NCBI RefSeq assembly: GCF_024346315.1
Contig: NZ_JAGQCS010000005.1
Location: forward strand, 1 to 64,000
Direction: 5' to 3'
DNA: 64,000 nucleotides
Source: Cyanobium sp. ATX 6F1
GTDB taxonomy: Bacteria > Cyanobacteriota > Cyanobacteriia > PCC-6307 > Cyanobiaceae
The position numbers and the translations under genes are program-made. Every line of letters starts with the position of its first letter. Position 1 is the first letter of the stretch. This document shows, in pieces, positions 16,628-26,697 of this stretch. The notes under the pieces were generated by a model. That model did not search any database, was not told the origin of the DNA, and worked only from the letters and a program-made list of their open reading frames with translations.

Positions 16628-19591
16628 ATGCCCTCCGGCGCCGTGACCGCCAGCCCGGTCTCCTACAAGGACACGCTGAACCTGCTGCAGACGCCGTTCG
16701 GGATGCGGGCCAACGCCAAGGTGCGCGAGCCGGAACTGCAGGCCCTGTGGGCGGAGTGGGGCCTGTACGAACAGCTGAGCCGCGAGAACCCCGGCGAGAC
16801 CTTCACGCTCCACGACGGCCCCCCCTACGCCAACGGGGCCCTGCACGTGGGCCACGCCCTCAACAAGATCCTCAAGGACATCATCAACAAGCACGCCCTG
16901 CTGCAAGGCAAGCGGGCCCGGTTCGTGCCCGGCTGGGACTGCCACGGGCTGCCGATCGAACTCAAGGTGCTCCAGAGCCTGAACAGCGACGAGCGCCAGG
17001 CGCTCACCCCCACCTCCCTGCGCGAAAAGGCCCAGGCCTACGCCCGTGAGCAGGTGGCGATCCAGAGGACGGGCTTCGTGCGCTGGGGCATCTGGGCCGA
17101 CTGGGAGCGCCCCTACCTGACCCTGGAGCCGGCCTATGAAGCCGCCCAGATCGAGGTGTTCGGGCGCATGGTGCTGGCCGGTCACATCTACCGCGGCCTC
17201 AAACCCGTGCACTGGAGCCCCAGTTCCCGCACCGCCCTGGCCGAGGCCGAGCTGGAGTATCCCGACGGCCACACCTCCCCCAGCGTCTACGTGGCCTTTC
17301 CGGTGACGTCGGTGCCGGCGGCACTGGGCTCAAAGCTGGCGGCTGCCGGCGTCGCCACCGAGGCCGGTGCCCTCGCCGTCGCCATCTGGACCACCACCCC
17401 CTGGACCCTGCCTGCCAACCTGGCGGTGTCGGTGAACGGCGCCCTCGACTACGCCGTCTGCCGGGTGGTGGGCGATGCCGCAGGCGCTGGATCAGCCCGC
17501 CAGCTGATCGTGGCCGCTGAGTTGGTGCAGAGCCTTCGCGGCGTGCTGGGCCTTGAACTGGAGCCGATCGTTTCCCTCAAGGGCGCCGAGCTCGAGGGGA
17601 TCCACTACCGCCATCCGCTGCTGGAACGTCACAGCCCGGTGGTGCTCGGAGGCGACTACATCACCACCGAAACCGGCACGGGGCTGGTGCACACCGCCCC
17701 CGGCCACGGCGTCGACGACTTCAACACCGGCAAGAAGTACGGCCTGGCGGTGCTCTGCCCGGTGGACGAGGCCGGCACCCTCACCGAAGAGGCCGGCCCC
17801 TTCGCGGGGCTCAACGTGCTCAAAGACGCCAACGGCACGATCATCGAGGCCCTCGAGGCCGCCGGCGCCCTGCTCAAGCAGGAGCGCTACGCCCACCGCT
17901 ACCCCTACGACTGGCGCACGAAGAAACCGACCATCTTCCGGGCCACCGAACAGTGGTTCGCCTCGGTGGAGGGCTTCCGTGCCCAGGCCCTCGCCGCGAT
18001 CGAGCAGGTGGAGTGGCTGCCGGCCAGCGGCCGCAACCGCATCGAGGCAATGGTGCGCGACCGGGGCGACTGGTGCATCTCGCGTCAGCGCACCTGGGGG
18101 GTGCCGATCCCGGTCTTCTATCACCGCAGCACCGGGGAGGTGCTGCTCGATCAGGCCAGCCTCGCCCACGTGCAACAACTGATTGCCGAGCACGGCTCCG
18201 ATGTCTGGTGGGAGCGGGGCGAGGCCGAGCTGCTGCCGCCGGATCGGGCCGCCGAAGCGGAGCAGTGGCGCAAGGGCACCGACACCATGGATGTGTGGTT
18301 CGACTCCGGCTCCTCCTGGGCGGGTGTGCTCGGGGGCCTCCACGACGGCCGTGGCCTGGGCGAGGGCCTCAACTACCCCGCCGACCTCTACCTGGAGGGC
18401 TCCGACCAGCACCGGGGCTGGTTCCAATCCAGCCTGCTCACCTCGGTGGCCGTCAACGGCTGTGCCCCCTACCGGCGCGTGCTCACCCACGGCTTCACCC
18501 TCGATGAGAAGGGGCGCAAGATGAGCAAATCCCTGGGCAACGTCGTCGATCCGGCGGTGCTCGTCGAGGGGGGTAAGAACGAGAAGCAGGAGCCTGCCTA
18601 TGGCGCTGATGTGCTGCGGCTGTGGGTGAGTTCGGTGGACTACTCCGCCGACGTGCCCCTGGGGCCGGGAATCGTCAAGCAGCTGGCGGATGTCTACCGC
18701 AAGGTGCGCAACACGGCTCGCTATCTGCTCGGCAACCTGCACGACTTCGACCCGCGACCGGTCAGCGAAGGCGGTGATGCCGTGGCGATCGAGGACCTAC
18801 CCCTGCTGGACCGCTGGATGCTGCAACGCACCGCCCAGCTGATCGATGAGGTGGGCGGTCACTTCGAGAGCTTCGAGTTTTACCGCTTTTTCCAGGCGCT
18901 GCAGAACTTCTGCGTCGTCGACCTCTCCAACTTCTACCTCGACATCGCCAAGGACCGCCTTTACGTCAGCGGGGCGGCGGCGTTCAGGCGCCGCAGTTGC
19001 CAGACGGTGCTGGCCCTGGTGGTCGAACGGCTGGCGGGACTGATCGCACCGGTGCTCTGCCACATGGCCGAGGACATCTGGCAGAACCTGCCCTACCCGG
19101 TGGCGGAGCGTTCCGTGTTCGATCGAGGCTGGCCCCTGGTGCCCGACGGTTGGCGGAGCAGCGATGATCAGGGCGGCGCGGCGGTGACACCGCTGCGGGA
19201 GCTGCGCGCCCAGGTGAACCGCCAACTGGAAGACGCCCGCGCCCAGGGGGCAATCGGCTCCTCGCTGGAAGCACGGGTGCAGCTGGAGCCCGCTGCCGGC
19301 GCAGCGGGAGAGCCCTGGCGGGTGGCCCTGGCGGTGCTGGAGGCCAGTGCCCACCCGGAGGTGGACAACCTGGTCGACTGGCTGCTGGTGTCGAAGCTGC
19401 AGGTGGGCGGTGAGCCCCTGGCCGACCCCCTGGCCGAAGCCACCGAAGCGGGCCTCAGCGTGCGCATCGCCCGCGCGGTAGGCCACAAATGCGAGCGCTG
19501 CTGGCACATCGAACCCGACGTGGGCCAGCACACCGCCCATCCCCTGCTCTGCGGCCGCTGCGTCGGGGTGCTGGCCGGCGGGGCGGACTGA
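16628..19591 (+). CDS. ileS: Isoleucyl-tRNA synthetase
   Basis: Charges tRNA-Ile; class Ia synthetase with an editing domain. Of 987 residues, the HIGH-type motif is HVGH (ALHVGHALNKILKD, near residue 75), the CP1 editing region contains TTPWTLPAN and TGTGLVHTAPGHGVDDF, and KMSKS is exact (GRKMSKSLGN). The C terminus carries a zinc finger with CERCWH and CGRCV. ATG 16628 (MPSGAVTASPVSYKDTLNLL) gives the usual N terminus. It is closely behind Ycf66 and ends nine bases before a convergent gene. Confidence 0.98.
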   Translation: MPSGAVTASPVSYKDTLNLLQTPFGMRANAKVREPELQALWAEWGLYEQLSRENPGETFTLHDGPPYANGALHVGHALNKILKDIINKHALLQGKRARFVPGWDCHGLPIELKVLQSLNSDERQALTPTSLREKAQAYAREQVAIQRTGFVRWGIWADWERPYLTLEPAYEAAQIEVFGRMVLAGHIYRGLKPVHWSPSSRTALAEAELEYPDGHTSPSVYVAFPVTSVPAALGSKLAAAGVATEAGALAVAIWTTTPWTLPANLAVSVNGALDYAVCRVVGDAAGAGSARQLIVAAELVQSLRGVLGLELEPIVSLKGAELEGIHYRHPLLERHSPVVLGGDYITTETGTGLVHTAPGHGVDDFNTGKKYGLAVLCPVDEAGTLTEEAGPFAGLNVLKDANGTIIEALEAAGALLKQERYAHRYPYDWRTKKPTIFRATEQWFASVEGFRAQALAAIEQVEWLPASGRNRIEAMVRDRGDWCISRQRTWGVPIPVFYHRSTGEVLLDQASLAHVQQLIAEHGSDVWWERGEAELLPPDRAAEAEQWRKGTDTMDVWFDSGSSWAGVLGGLHDGRGLGEGLNYPADLYLEGSDQHRGWFQSSLLTSVAVNGCAPYRRVLTHGFTLDEKGRKMSKSLGNVVDPAVLVEGGKNEKQEPAYGADVLRLWVSSVDYSADVPLGPGIVKQLADVYRKVRNTARYLLGNLHDFDPRPVSEGGDAVAIEDLPLLDRWMLQRTAQLIDEVGGHFESFEFYRFFQALQNFCVVDLSNFYLDIAKDRLYVSGAAAFRRRSCQTVLALVVERLAGLIAPVLCHMAEDIWQNLPYPVAERSVFDRGWPLVPDGWRSSDDQGGAAVTPLRELRAQVNRQLEDARAQGAIGSSLEARVQLEPAAGAAGEPWRVALAVLEASAHPEVDNLVDWLLVSKLQVGGEPLADPLAEATEAGLSVRIARAVGHKCERCWHIEPDVGQHTAHPLLCGRCVGVLAGGAD

Positions 19592-19600
19592 CGTGCGGCC

Positions 19601-19900
19601 CTAGCGCCAGGCCGCCGGATCGAGAAACGTCTCCGCTGCGACGGGACCCGCCAGAATTCGCTCCGCCCCAGGCCGCAGGGGGCCTTCCAGCAGCTCGGCC
19701 GCGGTGATCTCTGCGGCCCCCGGCAGGGCCGGCTGGTCAGGATCGAAGGCCGTGGGATGGGTGACGCTGCTGGAGAAGCCCCGGAAGATCAGCAGCTCGA
19801 AGGCTTCGCTCGCCCCGTCGTCCGCCGCGGGCAGGGTGCCCCGCAGGCGCAGCACCCGATGGGGATGCTCGCGGCTGATCGCCTCCAGGGCCCCAAGCAT
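19601..19900 (-). CDS. Small conserved protein downstream of DUF3177
   Basis: A 99-residue soluble protein: MLGALEAISREHPHRVLRLR, EAFELLIFRGFSSSVTHPT, DQPALPGAAEITAAELLEGP, ILAGPVAAETFLDPAAW. The beta-rich centre with RGFSSS-THPT looks like a cyanobacterial conserved protein I know only as hypothetical. ATG 19900 overlaps the TGA of the DUF3177 gene (TGATG), so it is translationally coupled to that membrane protein. Confidence 0.8.
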   Translation of the reverse strand: MLGALEAISREHPHRVLRLRGTLPAADDGASEAFELLIFRGFSSSVTHPTAFDPDQPALPGAAEITAAELLEGPLRPGAERILAGPVAAETFLDPAAWR

Positions 19901-20514
19901 CAGAACTCCCCGGCCACGCGCCCCTGCTTGGGCAGCCGCACCAGCAGCCACTGCAGCAGGCCCACCAGGTAGGCCACCAGGCCCATGTAACCCACGAAGA
20001 CCGCGAAGGACGGGGTCCAATCGGCCCCGAAGACGAAATCGAACAGCCGCGCCAGGCCCACATTGAGCCCCTTGGGCGCCTCCAGCCACACCTGGCAGGC
20101 GGGCCGCGACACCGAACCCCAGGCGCAGCCCAGGGCGGTGGAGCTGAAACCCGCTCCGATCAGGGCGAACAGGGTGAGCCCCCAGCGCCAGGCCCGAACG
20201 GTGAACGGCAACGGGCGCCAGGGGGGCAGATCAGCCAGTTCCTCGTTGATGTCGACCCAGAACCAGAGCGAGGCGATGATCAGCAGCTGGGCCACCACCC
20301 CGAGCAGATAGCCCAGGGGCTTGCCGTCGGTCATCAGCAGCACCGTGACCACCAGCAGGCTGGCCACCTTCCAGTAGATGGTCAGCAGGCGCAGCATCGC
20401 CCCCTCCCGGCGCACGGCGGCCCAGATCAGCAGCACCAACGGCAGGCCGAGGGTGAACACCACCGCCAGGCGGTAGTCGAGCCACACCAGGGAGCGGTAG
20501 AGCAGATCCGGCAC
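19900..20514 (-). CDS. DUF3177 family membrane protein
   Basis: A 204-residue integral membrane protein with about five to six TM helices: DYRLAVVFTLGLPLVLLIWA, IYWKVASLLVVTVLLM, GYLLGVVAQLLIIASLWFWV, WRWGLTLFALIGAGFS and FAVFVGYMGLVAYLVGLLQWLL. DUF3177 is confined to cyanobacteria and some plants; role unknown. It starts 58 bases from the divergent FIST gene and overlaps the small gene behind it. Confidence 0.85.
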   Translation of the reverse strand: MPDLLYRSLVWLDYRLAVVFTLGLPLVLLIWAAVRREGAMLRLLTIYWKVASLLVVTVLLMTDGKPLGYLLGVVAQLLIIASLWFWVDINEELADLPPWRPLPFTVRAWRWGLTLFALIGAGFSSTALGCAWGSVSRPACQVWLEAPKGLNVGLARLFDFVFGADWTPSFAVFVGYMGLVAYLVGLLQWLLVRLPKQGRVAGEF

Positions 20515-20572
20515 AGAGCTGGTTCAACAAGGCGTCATTATCTGCTGTGCCCTGCAGCAGTAGGGTCCGACC

Positions 20573-21865
20573 ATGGCTCCGTTCCCCTTGCTTTCCTGGT
20601 GGCGACCGGATGGTGAGTCGGCCCTCTGCCGCACCGCCACCGCCAGCGACGCCTCCCTGGAGGCGGCCGTGGGGGCCGTGGTGCGCGAACTCGACAGCCG
20701 CGCCTTCAGCGCCGAGCGGCCCGCCGACCTCGCCCTGGTGTTCTGCTCCACCAGCTACGCCAGCGACCTGCCTCGGCTGCTGCCGCTGCTGCGCGCCCAC
20801 CTGCACGCCCGCCACTGGATCGGCTGCGCCGGGGCCGGTGTGGTGGTCACCGACGCCGCTGGAGCGAGCCACGAGCTGGAGCAGCAGAGCGCCCTCGGGG
20901 TGACGCTGCTGCGGCTCCCCGGCGTTGCCTTGCAGCCCTTCGCCCTCGACACCGAGAAGCTTCCCGACCTGGACGGGGCCGCCCAGCCCTGGATCGACTG
21001 GGTGGGGGCCGACCCGGGCGCAGCCCGCTCAATGCTGCTGTTCGTGGACCCGACCAGCTCGGGCCTCAACGACCTGATCAATGGCCTCGACTACGCCTTT
21101 CCTGGTCTGGCCAAGGTGGGTGGCATCGCCGGTCACCACAGCGCCGACCATGGCTCCCTGTTCCTCGGTGACCGCGTGCTCACCGGCGCGGTGGGCTGTC
21201 TGATCGGTGGGGCCTGGCGGCTGGATCCGGTGGTGGCCCAGGGCTGCCGGCCGATCGGGCCGGTCTTCGAGGTGGAGCGGGCGGAGCGGAACGTGGTGCT
21301 GCAGCTCAGTGCCGGTGACCAGCGCAACACACCGGTGGCCTGCCTGCAGACGATCCTCGAATCCCTCACCGCCAGCGAGCGGGAACTGGCACGCCATTCC
21401 CTCTTCCTGGGGGTGGCCCGCAACGCCTTCAGCCTCGAGGGTGGTGGCCTTGAGAACGGTGACCGCGAGGCTGAAGCGGCCTTCCTGGTGCGCAACCTGA
21501 TCGGCGTCGATCCGCGCAATGGCGCCGTGGCGGTGGCGGAGCGCATGCGCGTGGGCCAACAGGTGCAGTTCCAGCTCCGGGATGCCGCCGCCTCCCGCCA
21601 GGAGCTCCAGCAGCTGTTGATGCGCCAGCAGCAACGGGCGCCGCAGCCGCTGGCGGCCCTGCTGTTCGCCTGCCTGGGCCGGGGCCAGGGTCTCTACGGC
21701 CATCCCGACGGGGATGTGGGAGTGGCCCGGGAGCTGTTCGCGGGTCTGCCGATCGTCGGTGCCTTCTGCAATGGCGAGATCGGCCCCCTGGCGGGCAGCA
21801 CCCAGCTGCACGGCTACACCGCCAGCTGGGGTTTTCTGGTCAACGAGCCCACTCCGGAGCCCTGA
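20573..21865 (+). CDS. FIST-domain sensory protein
   Basis: A 430-residue soluble protein with FIST N (~30-230: [46 protein letters not shown]) and FIST C (~235-420: [50 protein letters not shown]). FIST is predicted to bind small ligands such as amino acids and is often fused to signalling domains; here it stands alone. The gene is followed four bases later by trmB and probably heads the trmB-ictB transcript. Confidence 0.9.
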   Translation: MAPFPLLSWWRPDGESALCRTATASDASLEAAVGAVVRELDSRAFSAERPADLALVFCSTSYASDLPRLLPLLRAHLHARHWIGCAGAGVVVTDAAGASHELEQQSALGVTLLRLPGVALQPFALDTEKLPDLDGAAQPWIDWVGADPGAARSMLLFVDPTSSGLNDLINGLDYAFPGLAKVGGIAGHHSADHGSLFLGDRVLTGAVGCLIGGAWRLDPVVAQGCRPIGPVFEVERAERNVVLQLSAGDQRNTPVACLQTILESLTASERELARHSLFLGVARNAFSLEGGGLENGDREAEAAFLVRNLIGVDPRNGAVAVAERMRVGQQVQFQLRDAAASRQELQQLLMRQQQRAPQPLAALLFACLGRGQGLYGHPDGDVGVARELFAGLPIVGAFCNGEIGPLAGSTQLHGYTASWGFLVNEPTPEP

Positions 21866-21869
21866 GCCG

Positions 21870-22613
21870 ATGGTGCGCCAGCACGTCAACCCCCTGGGCC
21901 TTCTCTACCAGCAGCCCCTGGTCCTGCCGCCCCCGGTGGAGTTGTTCGCGGCTCCGGATCAACCGCTGCACCTGGATGTGGGCTGCGGCCGCGGGCGCTT
22001 CCTGCTGGAGATCGCCCAGCGCCATCCGGAATGGAATTTTCTGGGCGTGGAGATCCGCCGCCCTCTGGTGACGGCCGCTGAGGCGGATCGCCGCGCCCTG
22101 GGCCTGACCAACCTGCGCATCCTGTTCTGCAACGCCAATGTCAGCCTCCAGGATTGGCTGGGGGCCTTGCCAGCCGGCCTGCTGCGGGGCATCAGTGTGC
22201 AGTTCCCCGACCCCTGGTTCAAACAAAGGCACCACAAACGACGGGTGCTGCAGCCGGCGCTGCTGCGCGCCTTCGCCGCCGCCCTGGAGGGGGGCGAAAC
22301 GGCGGGAGAGCTGTTCCTGCAAAGCGATGTGCTTGCCGTGATCGAGCCGATGGTGACCCTGTGCGAAACCAGCGGCTGGTTCGATCGCCCCGCCGGCGAC
22401 CCCCGTCCCTGGCGCCAGGACAACCCCCTGCCGGTGGCCACCGAACGGGAACGGCACGTGCTCGCCCAGGGCCTGCCCGTCTACCGGGTGCTCTACCGCC
22501 GCAACGGCCAGCCCCTTTGCGACCTGGCCACCCTGGAGGCGGCGCGCGAGGCCGCCGATAATCCGGCCCTACCCGTGGCAGCTTCGGCCGCCGTGGTCCC
22601 AGCCGGCGCCTGA
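21870..22613 (+). CDS. trmB: tRNA (guanine-N7-)-methyltransferase
   Basis: SAM-dependent enzyme methylating G46 of tRNA. The 247-residue protein has the SAM site [15 protein letters not shown], then [20 protein letters not shown] and the family signature [17 protein letters not shown]. The C-terminal part from ~200 ([15 protein letters not shown]) is variable. ATG 21870 comes five bases after the FIST stop; its own stop abuts the ATG of the next gene (TGAATG). Confidence 0.96.
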   Translation: MVRQHVNPLGLLYQQPLVLPPPVELFAAPDQPLHLDVGCGRGRFLLEIAQRHPEWNFLGVEIRRPLVTAAEADRRALGLTNLRILFCNANVSLQDWLGALPAGLLRGISVQFPDPWFKQRHHKRRVLQPALLRAFAAALEGGETAGELFLQSDVLAVIEPMVTLCETSGWFDRPAGDPRPWRQDNPLPVATERERHVLAQGLPVYRVLYRRNGQPLCDLATLEAAREAADNPALPVAASAAVVPAGA

Positions 22614-23927
22614 ATGTCCCCCGCTCCCGCTCCCGTTCCTTGGCTGATGCGCTGGCAGGGGCTGCTGGCCGGATCCGCCCCTGGCCCCCTGGCCCGCCAG
22701 CTGCCCACCGTGGCCGGCCTGGTGCTCTGCGCCCTGATGGCGGGCATGCCCCTGGTCACCCGCGGTGGGCTGAGCCTGCTGATCCTGTCCTCAGGGTTGA
22801 TCTGGGTGCTCTGGGCCCTGCGCACCCCGCCCGGACCGATCGGAGCGATCAGTGGCTGGCTGCTGCTGGCGCTCGGGGTGAGCGTGCTCGCCACCGGCTT
22901 CTCGCCGGTGCCCAAGGAAGCCCTGCAGGGGCTGTTCAAGCTGGTGAGCTACCTGGGGGTCTATGCGCTGATGCGCCAGCTGCTGGCGGAGGCGCCAATC
23001 TGGTGGGACCGGATCGTGGCGGCCCTGCTGGCGGGCCAGCTGACATCCGCTGTGATCGGGATCCGTCAGCTCTACGGCGACACCGGTGAACTGGCCCGCT
23101 GGGCCGACCCGAACTCCGTGGCCGACGGCACGATCCGCATCTACGGACCCCTGGAGAACCCCAACCTGCTGGCGGGCTACCTGCTGCCGATCCTGCCCCT
23201 GGCGGTGGTGGCCCTGATGCGCTGGAAGAGGCCCGCCCCGCGCCTGTTCGCCCTCATCTCCCTGGTGCTGGGCACCGCCGCCACCTACCTGAGCTACAGC
23301 CGTGGGGGCTGGCTTGGCATGGTGGCCGCCCTCGGGGTGATCGCCCTGCTGCTGGTGCTGCGCGCCACCCGCCACTGGCCGCCCCTCTGGCGGCGCCTGC
23401 TGCCGCTGCTGCTGCTGCTGCTGGCGGTGGCGGCCCTGGTGGTGGCAGTCGCCCTGGTGGAACCGCTGCGGATTCGTCTGCTCAGCCTTGTGGTGGGCCG
23501 CGAGGACAGCTCCAACAACTTCCGGGTGAACGTCTGGAATGCGGTGATCGAAATGATCAACGACCGGCCCTGGCTGGGCATCGGCCCGGGCAACAAGGCC
23601 TTCAACGCGATCTATCCGCTGTATCAGCAGCCCAAGTTCAACGCCCTGAGCGCCTACTCGGTGCCCCTGGAACTGCTGGTGGAAGGGGGCCTTCCCGGGC
23701 TGGTGGCGGTGCTGGGCTTGCTCTGGACCAGTGTGCGCCTCGCCCTCGCTCAGCTCAAGGGAGAGGCGGCCTTCGCCCTGCCCGCCCTGGCGGCCCTGGC
23801 GGCGATCGCGGGCCTGGGGGTGCAGGGCATCGCCGACACGATCTTCTTCCGCCCGGAGGTGCAGCTCAGCGGTTGGTTCTGCCTGGCCACCCTGGCGGTC
23901 ACGGCCCGCTCACCCCGGGAGACCTGA
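22614..23927 (+). CDS. ictB: IctB-type polytopic membrane protein
   Basis: A 437-residue protein with about ten TM helices, belonging to the O-antigen-ligase/Wzy superfamily. Family marks are IYGPLENPNLLAGYLLPILPLA, YLSYSRGGWLGMVAA, FRVNVWNAVIEMINDRPWLG and IGPGNKAFNAIYP. The cyanobacterial branch is called IctB, first proposed as an inorganic-carbon accumulation protein; direct transport has not been proven and a ligase-like role remains possible. It starts immediately at the trmB stop. Confidence 0.9.
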   Translation: MSPAPAPVPWLMRWQGLLAGSAPGPLARQLPTVAGLVLCALMAGMPLVTRGGLSLLILSSGLIWVLWALRTPPGPIGAISGWLLLALGVSVLATGFSPVPKEALQGLFKLVSYLGVYALMRQLLAEAPIWWDRIVAALLAGQLTSAVIGIRQLYGDTGELARWADPNSVADGTIRIYGPLENPNLLAGYLLPILPLAVVALMRWKRPAPRLFALISLVLGTAATYLSYSRGGWLGMVAALGVIALLLVLRATRHWPPLWRRLLPLLLLLLAVAALVVAVALVEPLRIRLLSLVVGREDSSNNFRVNVWNAVIEMINDRPWLGIGPGNKAFNAIYPLYQQPKFNALSAYSVPLELLVEGGLPGLVAVLGLLWTSVRLALAQLKGEAAFALPALAALAAIAGLGVQGIADTIFFRPEVQLSGWFCLATLAVTARSPRET

Positions 23928-23961
23928 GCGGCCCGCCGCCTTCCTTTGCCGACCTGGGCCC

Positions 23962-24945
23962 ATGGCCAACCTGATCGCCGGCTTCGACGCCGGCCAGACC
24001 CACACCAGCTGCCGGCTTGCCCTGGTGGCCGCAGACGGCGGGATCCAGCCCGTGGCCAGCGGTGAGGGTCCGGGGGTCAGCCATCTTGCGGCCAGCGGCG
24101 GCGAGGAGCGTTTTCTGGCCGCCCTGCGCACGAGCTACGGCGCCGCCCGCGCCGCCCTTGGGAACGGCTCCAGGCCGTCCCTGGCCCTGGGCGCCGCCGC
24201 CGCCGGCGCCAGCGGGATCGAAGCGGGCACCGACCTGGAGCAACAAGGCCAGACCCTGATCGCCACCGCCCTTGGACTGCCGCTCGAGCGGGTGCGGGCC
24301 AGCGGTGATGAGCGCACGGCCCTGCTGGGGGCCTGCGGCCGCGGGGCCGGCATCCTGGTGATCAGCGGCACGGGCTCGATCGCCCTGGGGCAGGACGGCC
24401 AGGGCCGCGAGCACCGCTGTGGCGGTTGGGGCTGGCAACTGGATGGGGCCGGATCAGCCATGGATCTGGGCCGCGATGGCCTGGCCCTGAGCCTGCGCAT
24501 GGCCGACGGGCGCCTGCCGGAGAGCGCCCTGCGCGCGCGTCTCTGGGCGGCCCTGGCGGACGCCGAGGGGATCACCGGGGCCGCGATCACGGGCCAGTGG
24601 ATCAAAGCCCAGGTGGTGGCGCCCGGCTTTGCGCCCGCCGGCTTTGCCCGCCTCGCCCCGGCCGTGAACCGGCTGGCGGCCGGCGGTGATCCCGATGCGG
24701 CCCGCATCGTGCAGCATTCCGCCAACGCCCTGGTGGAGCTGGTCAGCGGGGTGGCGGAGCGCCTGGAACTCACGGCCCCGGCGGTGTTCGCCACGGGGGG
24801 GGCGTTGACGCACCTCGATCAGCTGAGGGACCGTTTCGCGGCCGCACTTCAGAGCGCCCTGCCCGCCGCACGGCTCAGGGAACCCAGGGGCGATGCCCTG
24901 GCGGGGGCCTTGCAGGTGGCCGCTGCCCTGCTCAGCTGCGGTTGA
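23962..24945 (+). CDS. BadF/BadG-type ATPase, N-acetylglucosamine-kinase-like
   Basis: A 327-residue ASKHA-fold protein. Phosphate-binding DAGQTHTSCRLA opens the protein, followed by GAAAAGASG, ILVISGTGSIALG, CGGWGWQLDGAGSAMDLGRDGL and the adenosine motif VFATGGALTHLDQL. The GWGxxLGDEGSa-like segment is typical of N-acetylglucosamine kinases in the BadF family. A role in amino-sugar recycling would suit its convergent neighbour glmM, but this is inference. Its 3' end overlaps glmM by 14 bases. Confidence 0.85.
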   Translation: MANLIAGFDAGQTHTSCRLALVAADGGIQPVASGEGPGVSHLAASGGEERFLAALRTSYGAARAALGNGSRPSLALGAAAAGASGIEAGTDLEQQGQTLIATALGLPLERVRASGDERTALLGACGRGAGILVISGTGSIALGQDGQGREHRCGGWGWQLDGAGSAMDLGRDGLALSLRMADGRLPESALRARLWAALADAEGITGAAITGQWIKAQVVAPGFAPAGFARLAPAVNRLAAGGDPDAARIVQHSANALVELVSGVAERLELTAPAVFATGGALTHLDQLRDRFAAALQSALPAARLREPRGDALAGALQVAAALLSCG

Positions 24946-26332
24946 GGCTCGCATCGGCCAACTCGGCCAGGTGGCGTGACCAGTGCTCCACCTCCCGCTG
25001 CTGGGCGGCCTCCACCATCACCCGCAGCAAGGGCTCGGTGCCACTGGCCCGCACCAGCACCCGTCCGGATCCCGCCATCGAGGCCTCGGCCTGCTCCACG
25101 GCGGCGCGCAGGGGTTCGCAGCTCTGCCACTGCTGGCGCCGCTGGCGATCGGGAACGGTGACGTTCAAGAGGATCTGGGGGTAGGGCCTGAAGCTGGTGT
25201 CCAGCCAGTCGGCCAGGGAGCCTCCCCTGCCAGCGATCAGCGTGGCCACCTGCAGGGCCGTGAGCAGCCCATCGCCGCTCATGCCGTGGCGGGCCGAGAG
25301 GATGTGACCCGATTGCTCCCCGCCCAGGGCCGCGCCGGAGCTCTCCATGGCGGCATGGACGTACTGATCGCCCACGGCGGTGCGCTCGAGCACCCCACCC
25401 CGCTGCTCCCAGGCCCGCTCGAAGCCCAGATTGGACATCACCGTGGCCACCAGCCGGTTGTCCGGCAACTGGTCCGCCTCCAGCAGGGCGCCGCCCCAGA
25501 GGTAGAGGATCTGATCGCCATCCACCACCCGGCCCCGGCCGTCCACCGCCAGCATGCGGTCGGCGTCGCCATCGAAGGCAAAGCCCATCGCCGCCCCCCG
25601 CTCCAGCACGGCCCGCCGCAGGGCCTCCAGGTGGGTGCTGCCGCAGCCCACATTGATCAGGCGGCCATCGGGAACACCGTGCAGCACCGTCAGGTCGGCC
25701 CCCAGGGCCTCGAACACCTCGGCGCCGCAGGCCGTGGCCGAGCCCCAGCAGAGGTCGAGCACGATCTTCGCCCCCTCCAGCTGCCGGCCACAGGCGCTGG
25801 CGATCAGCGCCTCGCGGTAGTCGCTCAGCAGGTCGCGGCGGTCGCGCAAGGCGCCGCAGCTCAGCTCCGCCAGAGGGACCACCACGGCGCTGGACTCCCC
25901 CCGCAGGCCGGCCTCGATCGCCTGCTGCTGCGAGCGATCAAGCTTGGCGCCGGAGGCGCCGAACACCTTGATGCCGTTGTCGTGGGGGGGGTTGTGGCTG
26001 GCGGAAACCATCAGGCCACCGGCCGCCCCCTGGCGCCGGATCGTGCCGGGCAACGCCGGGGTGGGGCAGAGCCCCAGATCCCAGACCTCCCTCCCGGCCG
26101 CGCTCAGTCCGGCGCTCAGCGCCGCCACCACCATCGGGCCGCTGGTGCGTGAATCGGAGCCCAGCACCACCGGACCCTGGGGCGGCAACACCTGGCCGCA
26201 CCAGTAGCCCACCTGCAGGGCCAGGGCGGGGGTGAGCTGGGTGCCCACCCGGCCGCGGATGCCGTCGGTGCCGAAGCCCGCGACGGCCGGTCCCAGGGGG
26301 GGACCCACCGGCGGGGGGGGCAGATCGGGCAT
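24932..26332 (-). CDS. glmM: Phosphoglucosamine mutase
   Basis: Interconverts glucosamine-6-P and glucosamine-1-P for UDP-GlcNAc, feeding peptidoglycan and LPS. The 466-residue protein has FGTDGIRGRVG at the N terminus, the phosphoserine loop MVSASHNPPHDNGIKVFG, the Mg site FAFDGDADRML, the sugar loop GGEQSGHIL and the C-terminal phosphate site VRASGTEPLLRVMVE. ATG 26332 (MPDLPPPPVGPPLG) is preferred to an upstream in-frame start at 26383. The gene runs convergent with the BadF-type kinase. Confidence 0.95.
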   Translation of the reverse strand: MPDLPPPPVGPPLGPAVAGFGTDGIRGRVGTQLTPALALQVGYWCGQVLPPQGPVVLGSDSRTSGPMVVAALSAGLSAAGREVWDLGLCPTPALPGTIRRQGAAGGLMVSASHNPPHDNGIKVFGASGAKLDRSQQQAIEAGLRGESSAVVVPLAELSCGALRDRRDLLSDYREALIASACGRQLEGAKIVLDLCWGSATACGAEVFEALGADLTVLHGVPDGRLINVGCGSTHLEALRRAVLERGAAMGFAFDGDADRMLAVDGRGRVVDGDQILYLWGGALLEADQLPDNRLVATVMSNLGFERAWEQRGGVLERTAVGDQYVHAAMESSGAALGGEQSGHILSARHGMSGDGLLTALQVATLIAGRGGSLADWLDTSFRPYPQILLNVTVPDRQRRQQWQSCEPLRAAVEQAEASMAGSGRVLVRASGTEPLLRVMVEAAQQREVEHWSRHLAELADASLNRS

Positions 26333-26380
26333 CGCGGCGGCTCGGTTGGCGATGAGGCTAAGCCGACCCGCCGGAGCCCC

Positions 26381-26432
26381 CAAAGCGACTCAACGCCAGC
26401 GCTGGACCCTCAAGGCGACTCAACGCCAGCGC
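26381..26432. repeat. Imperfect 22-bp direct repeat, period 30
   Basis: The 22-bp unit at 26381-26402 recurs at 26411-26432 with one mismatch. The second copy contains the stop codon of the small membrane gene ending at 26420, so the repeat looks like a tandem duplication of that gene's last codons. Confidence 0.85.
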
Positions 26433-26650
26433 CGGGGCCACCAGGCCCAGCGCAGCAACTCGATCACCGCCCAGAGCAGCAGGCCGCCCACCACCCAGCC
26501 GGGCAGCAGAAGCAGCGGCCACCAGGAGCGCAACAACAGCACCAGACCCGCGGCCACCAGCACCATCAGGGCGCGGCGACGCTGGTGGGCGCCGGGCAGG
26601 CTGCCCAGCCAGGGGGGCAGACGATCGATCAAGGCCGTGGGCAGACGCAT
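26420..26650 (-). CDS. Small Trp/Arg-rich membrane protein
   Basis: A 76-residue ORF from ATG 26650: MRLPTALIDRLPPWLGSLPG, a basic loop AHQRRR, two hydrophobic helices (ALMVLVAAGLVLLLRSW; LLLLPGWVVGGLLLWAVIELL) and a basic tail RWAWWPRRWR. I recognise no family. Amphipathic start, two spans and a positive tail make it a plausible inner-membrane protein. It ends about 90 bases before glmM on the same strand. Confidence 0.65.
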   Translation of the reverse strand: MRLPTALIDRLPPWLGSLPGAHQRRRALMVLVAAGLVLLLRSWWPLLLLPGWVVGGLLLWAVIELLRWAWWPRRWR

Positions 26651-26697
26651 CGAGGCTTGATCGCTGCTCCCCAGAATGCCAACACCGCCAAGACCCC

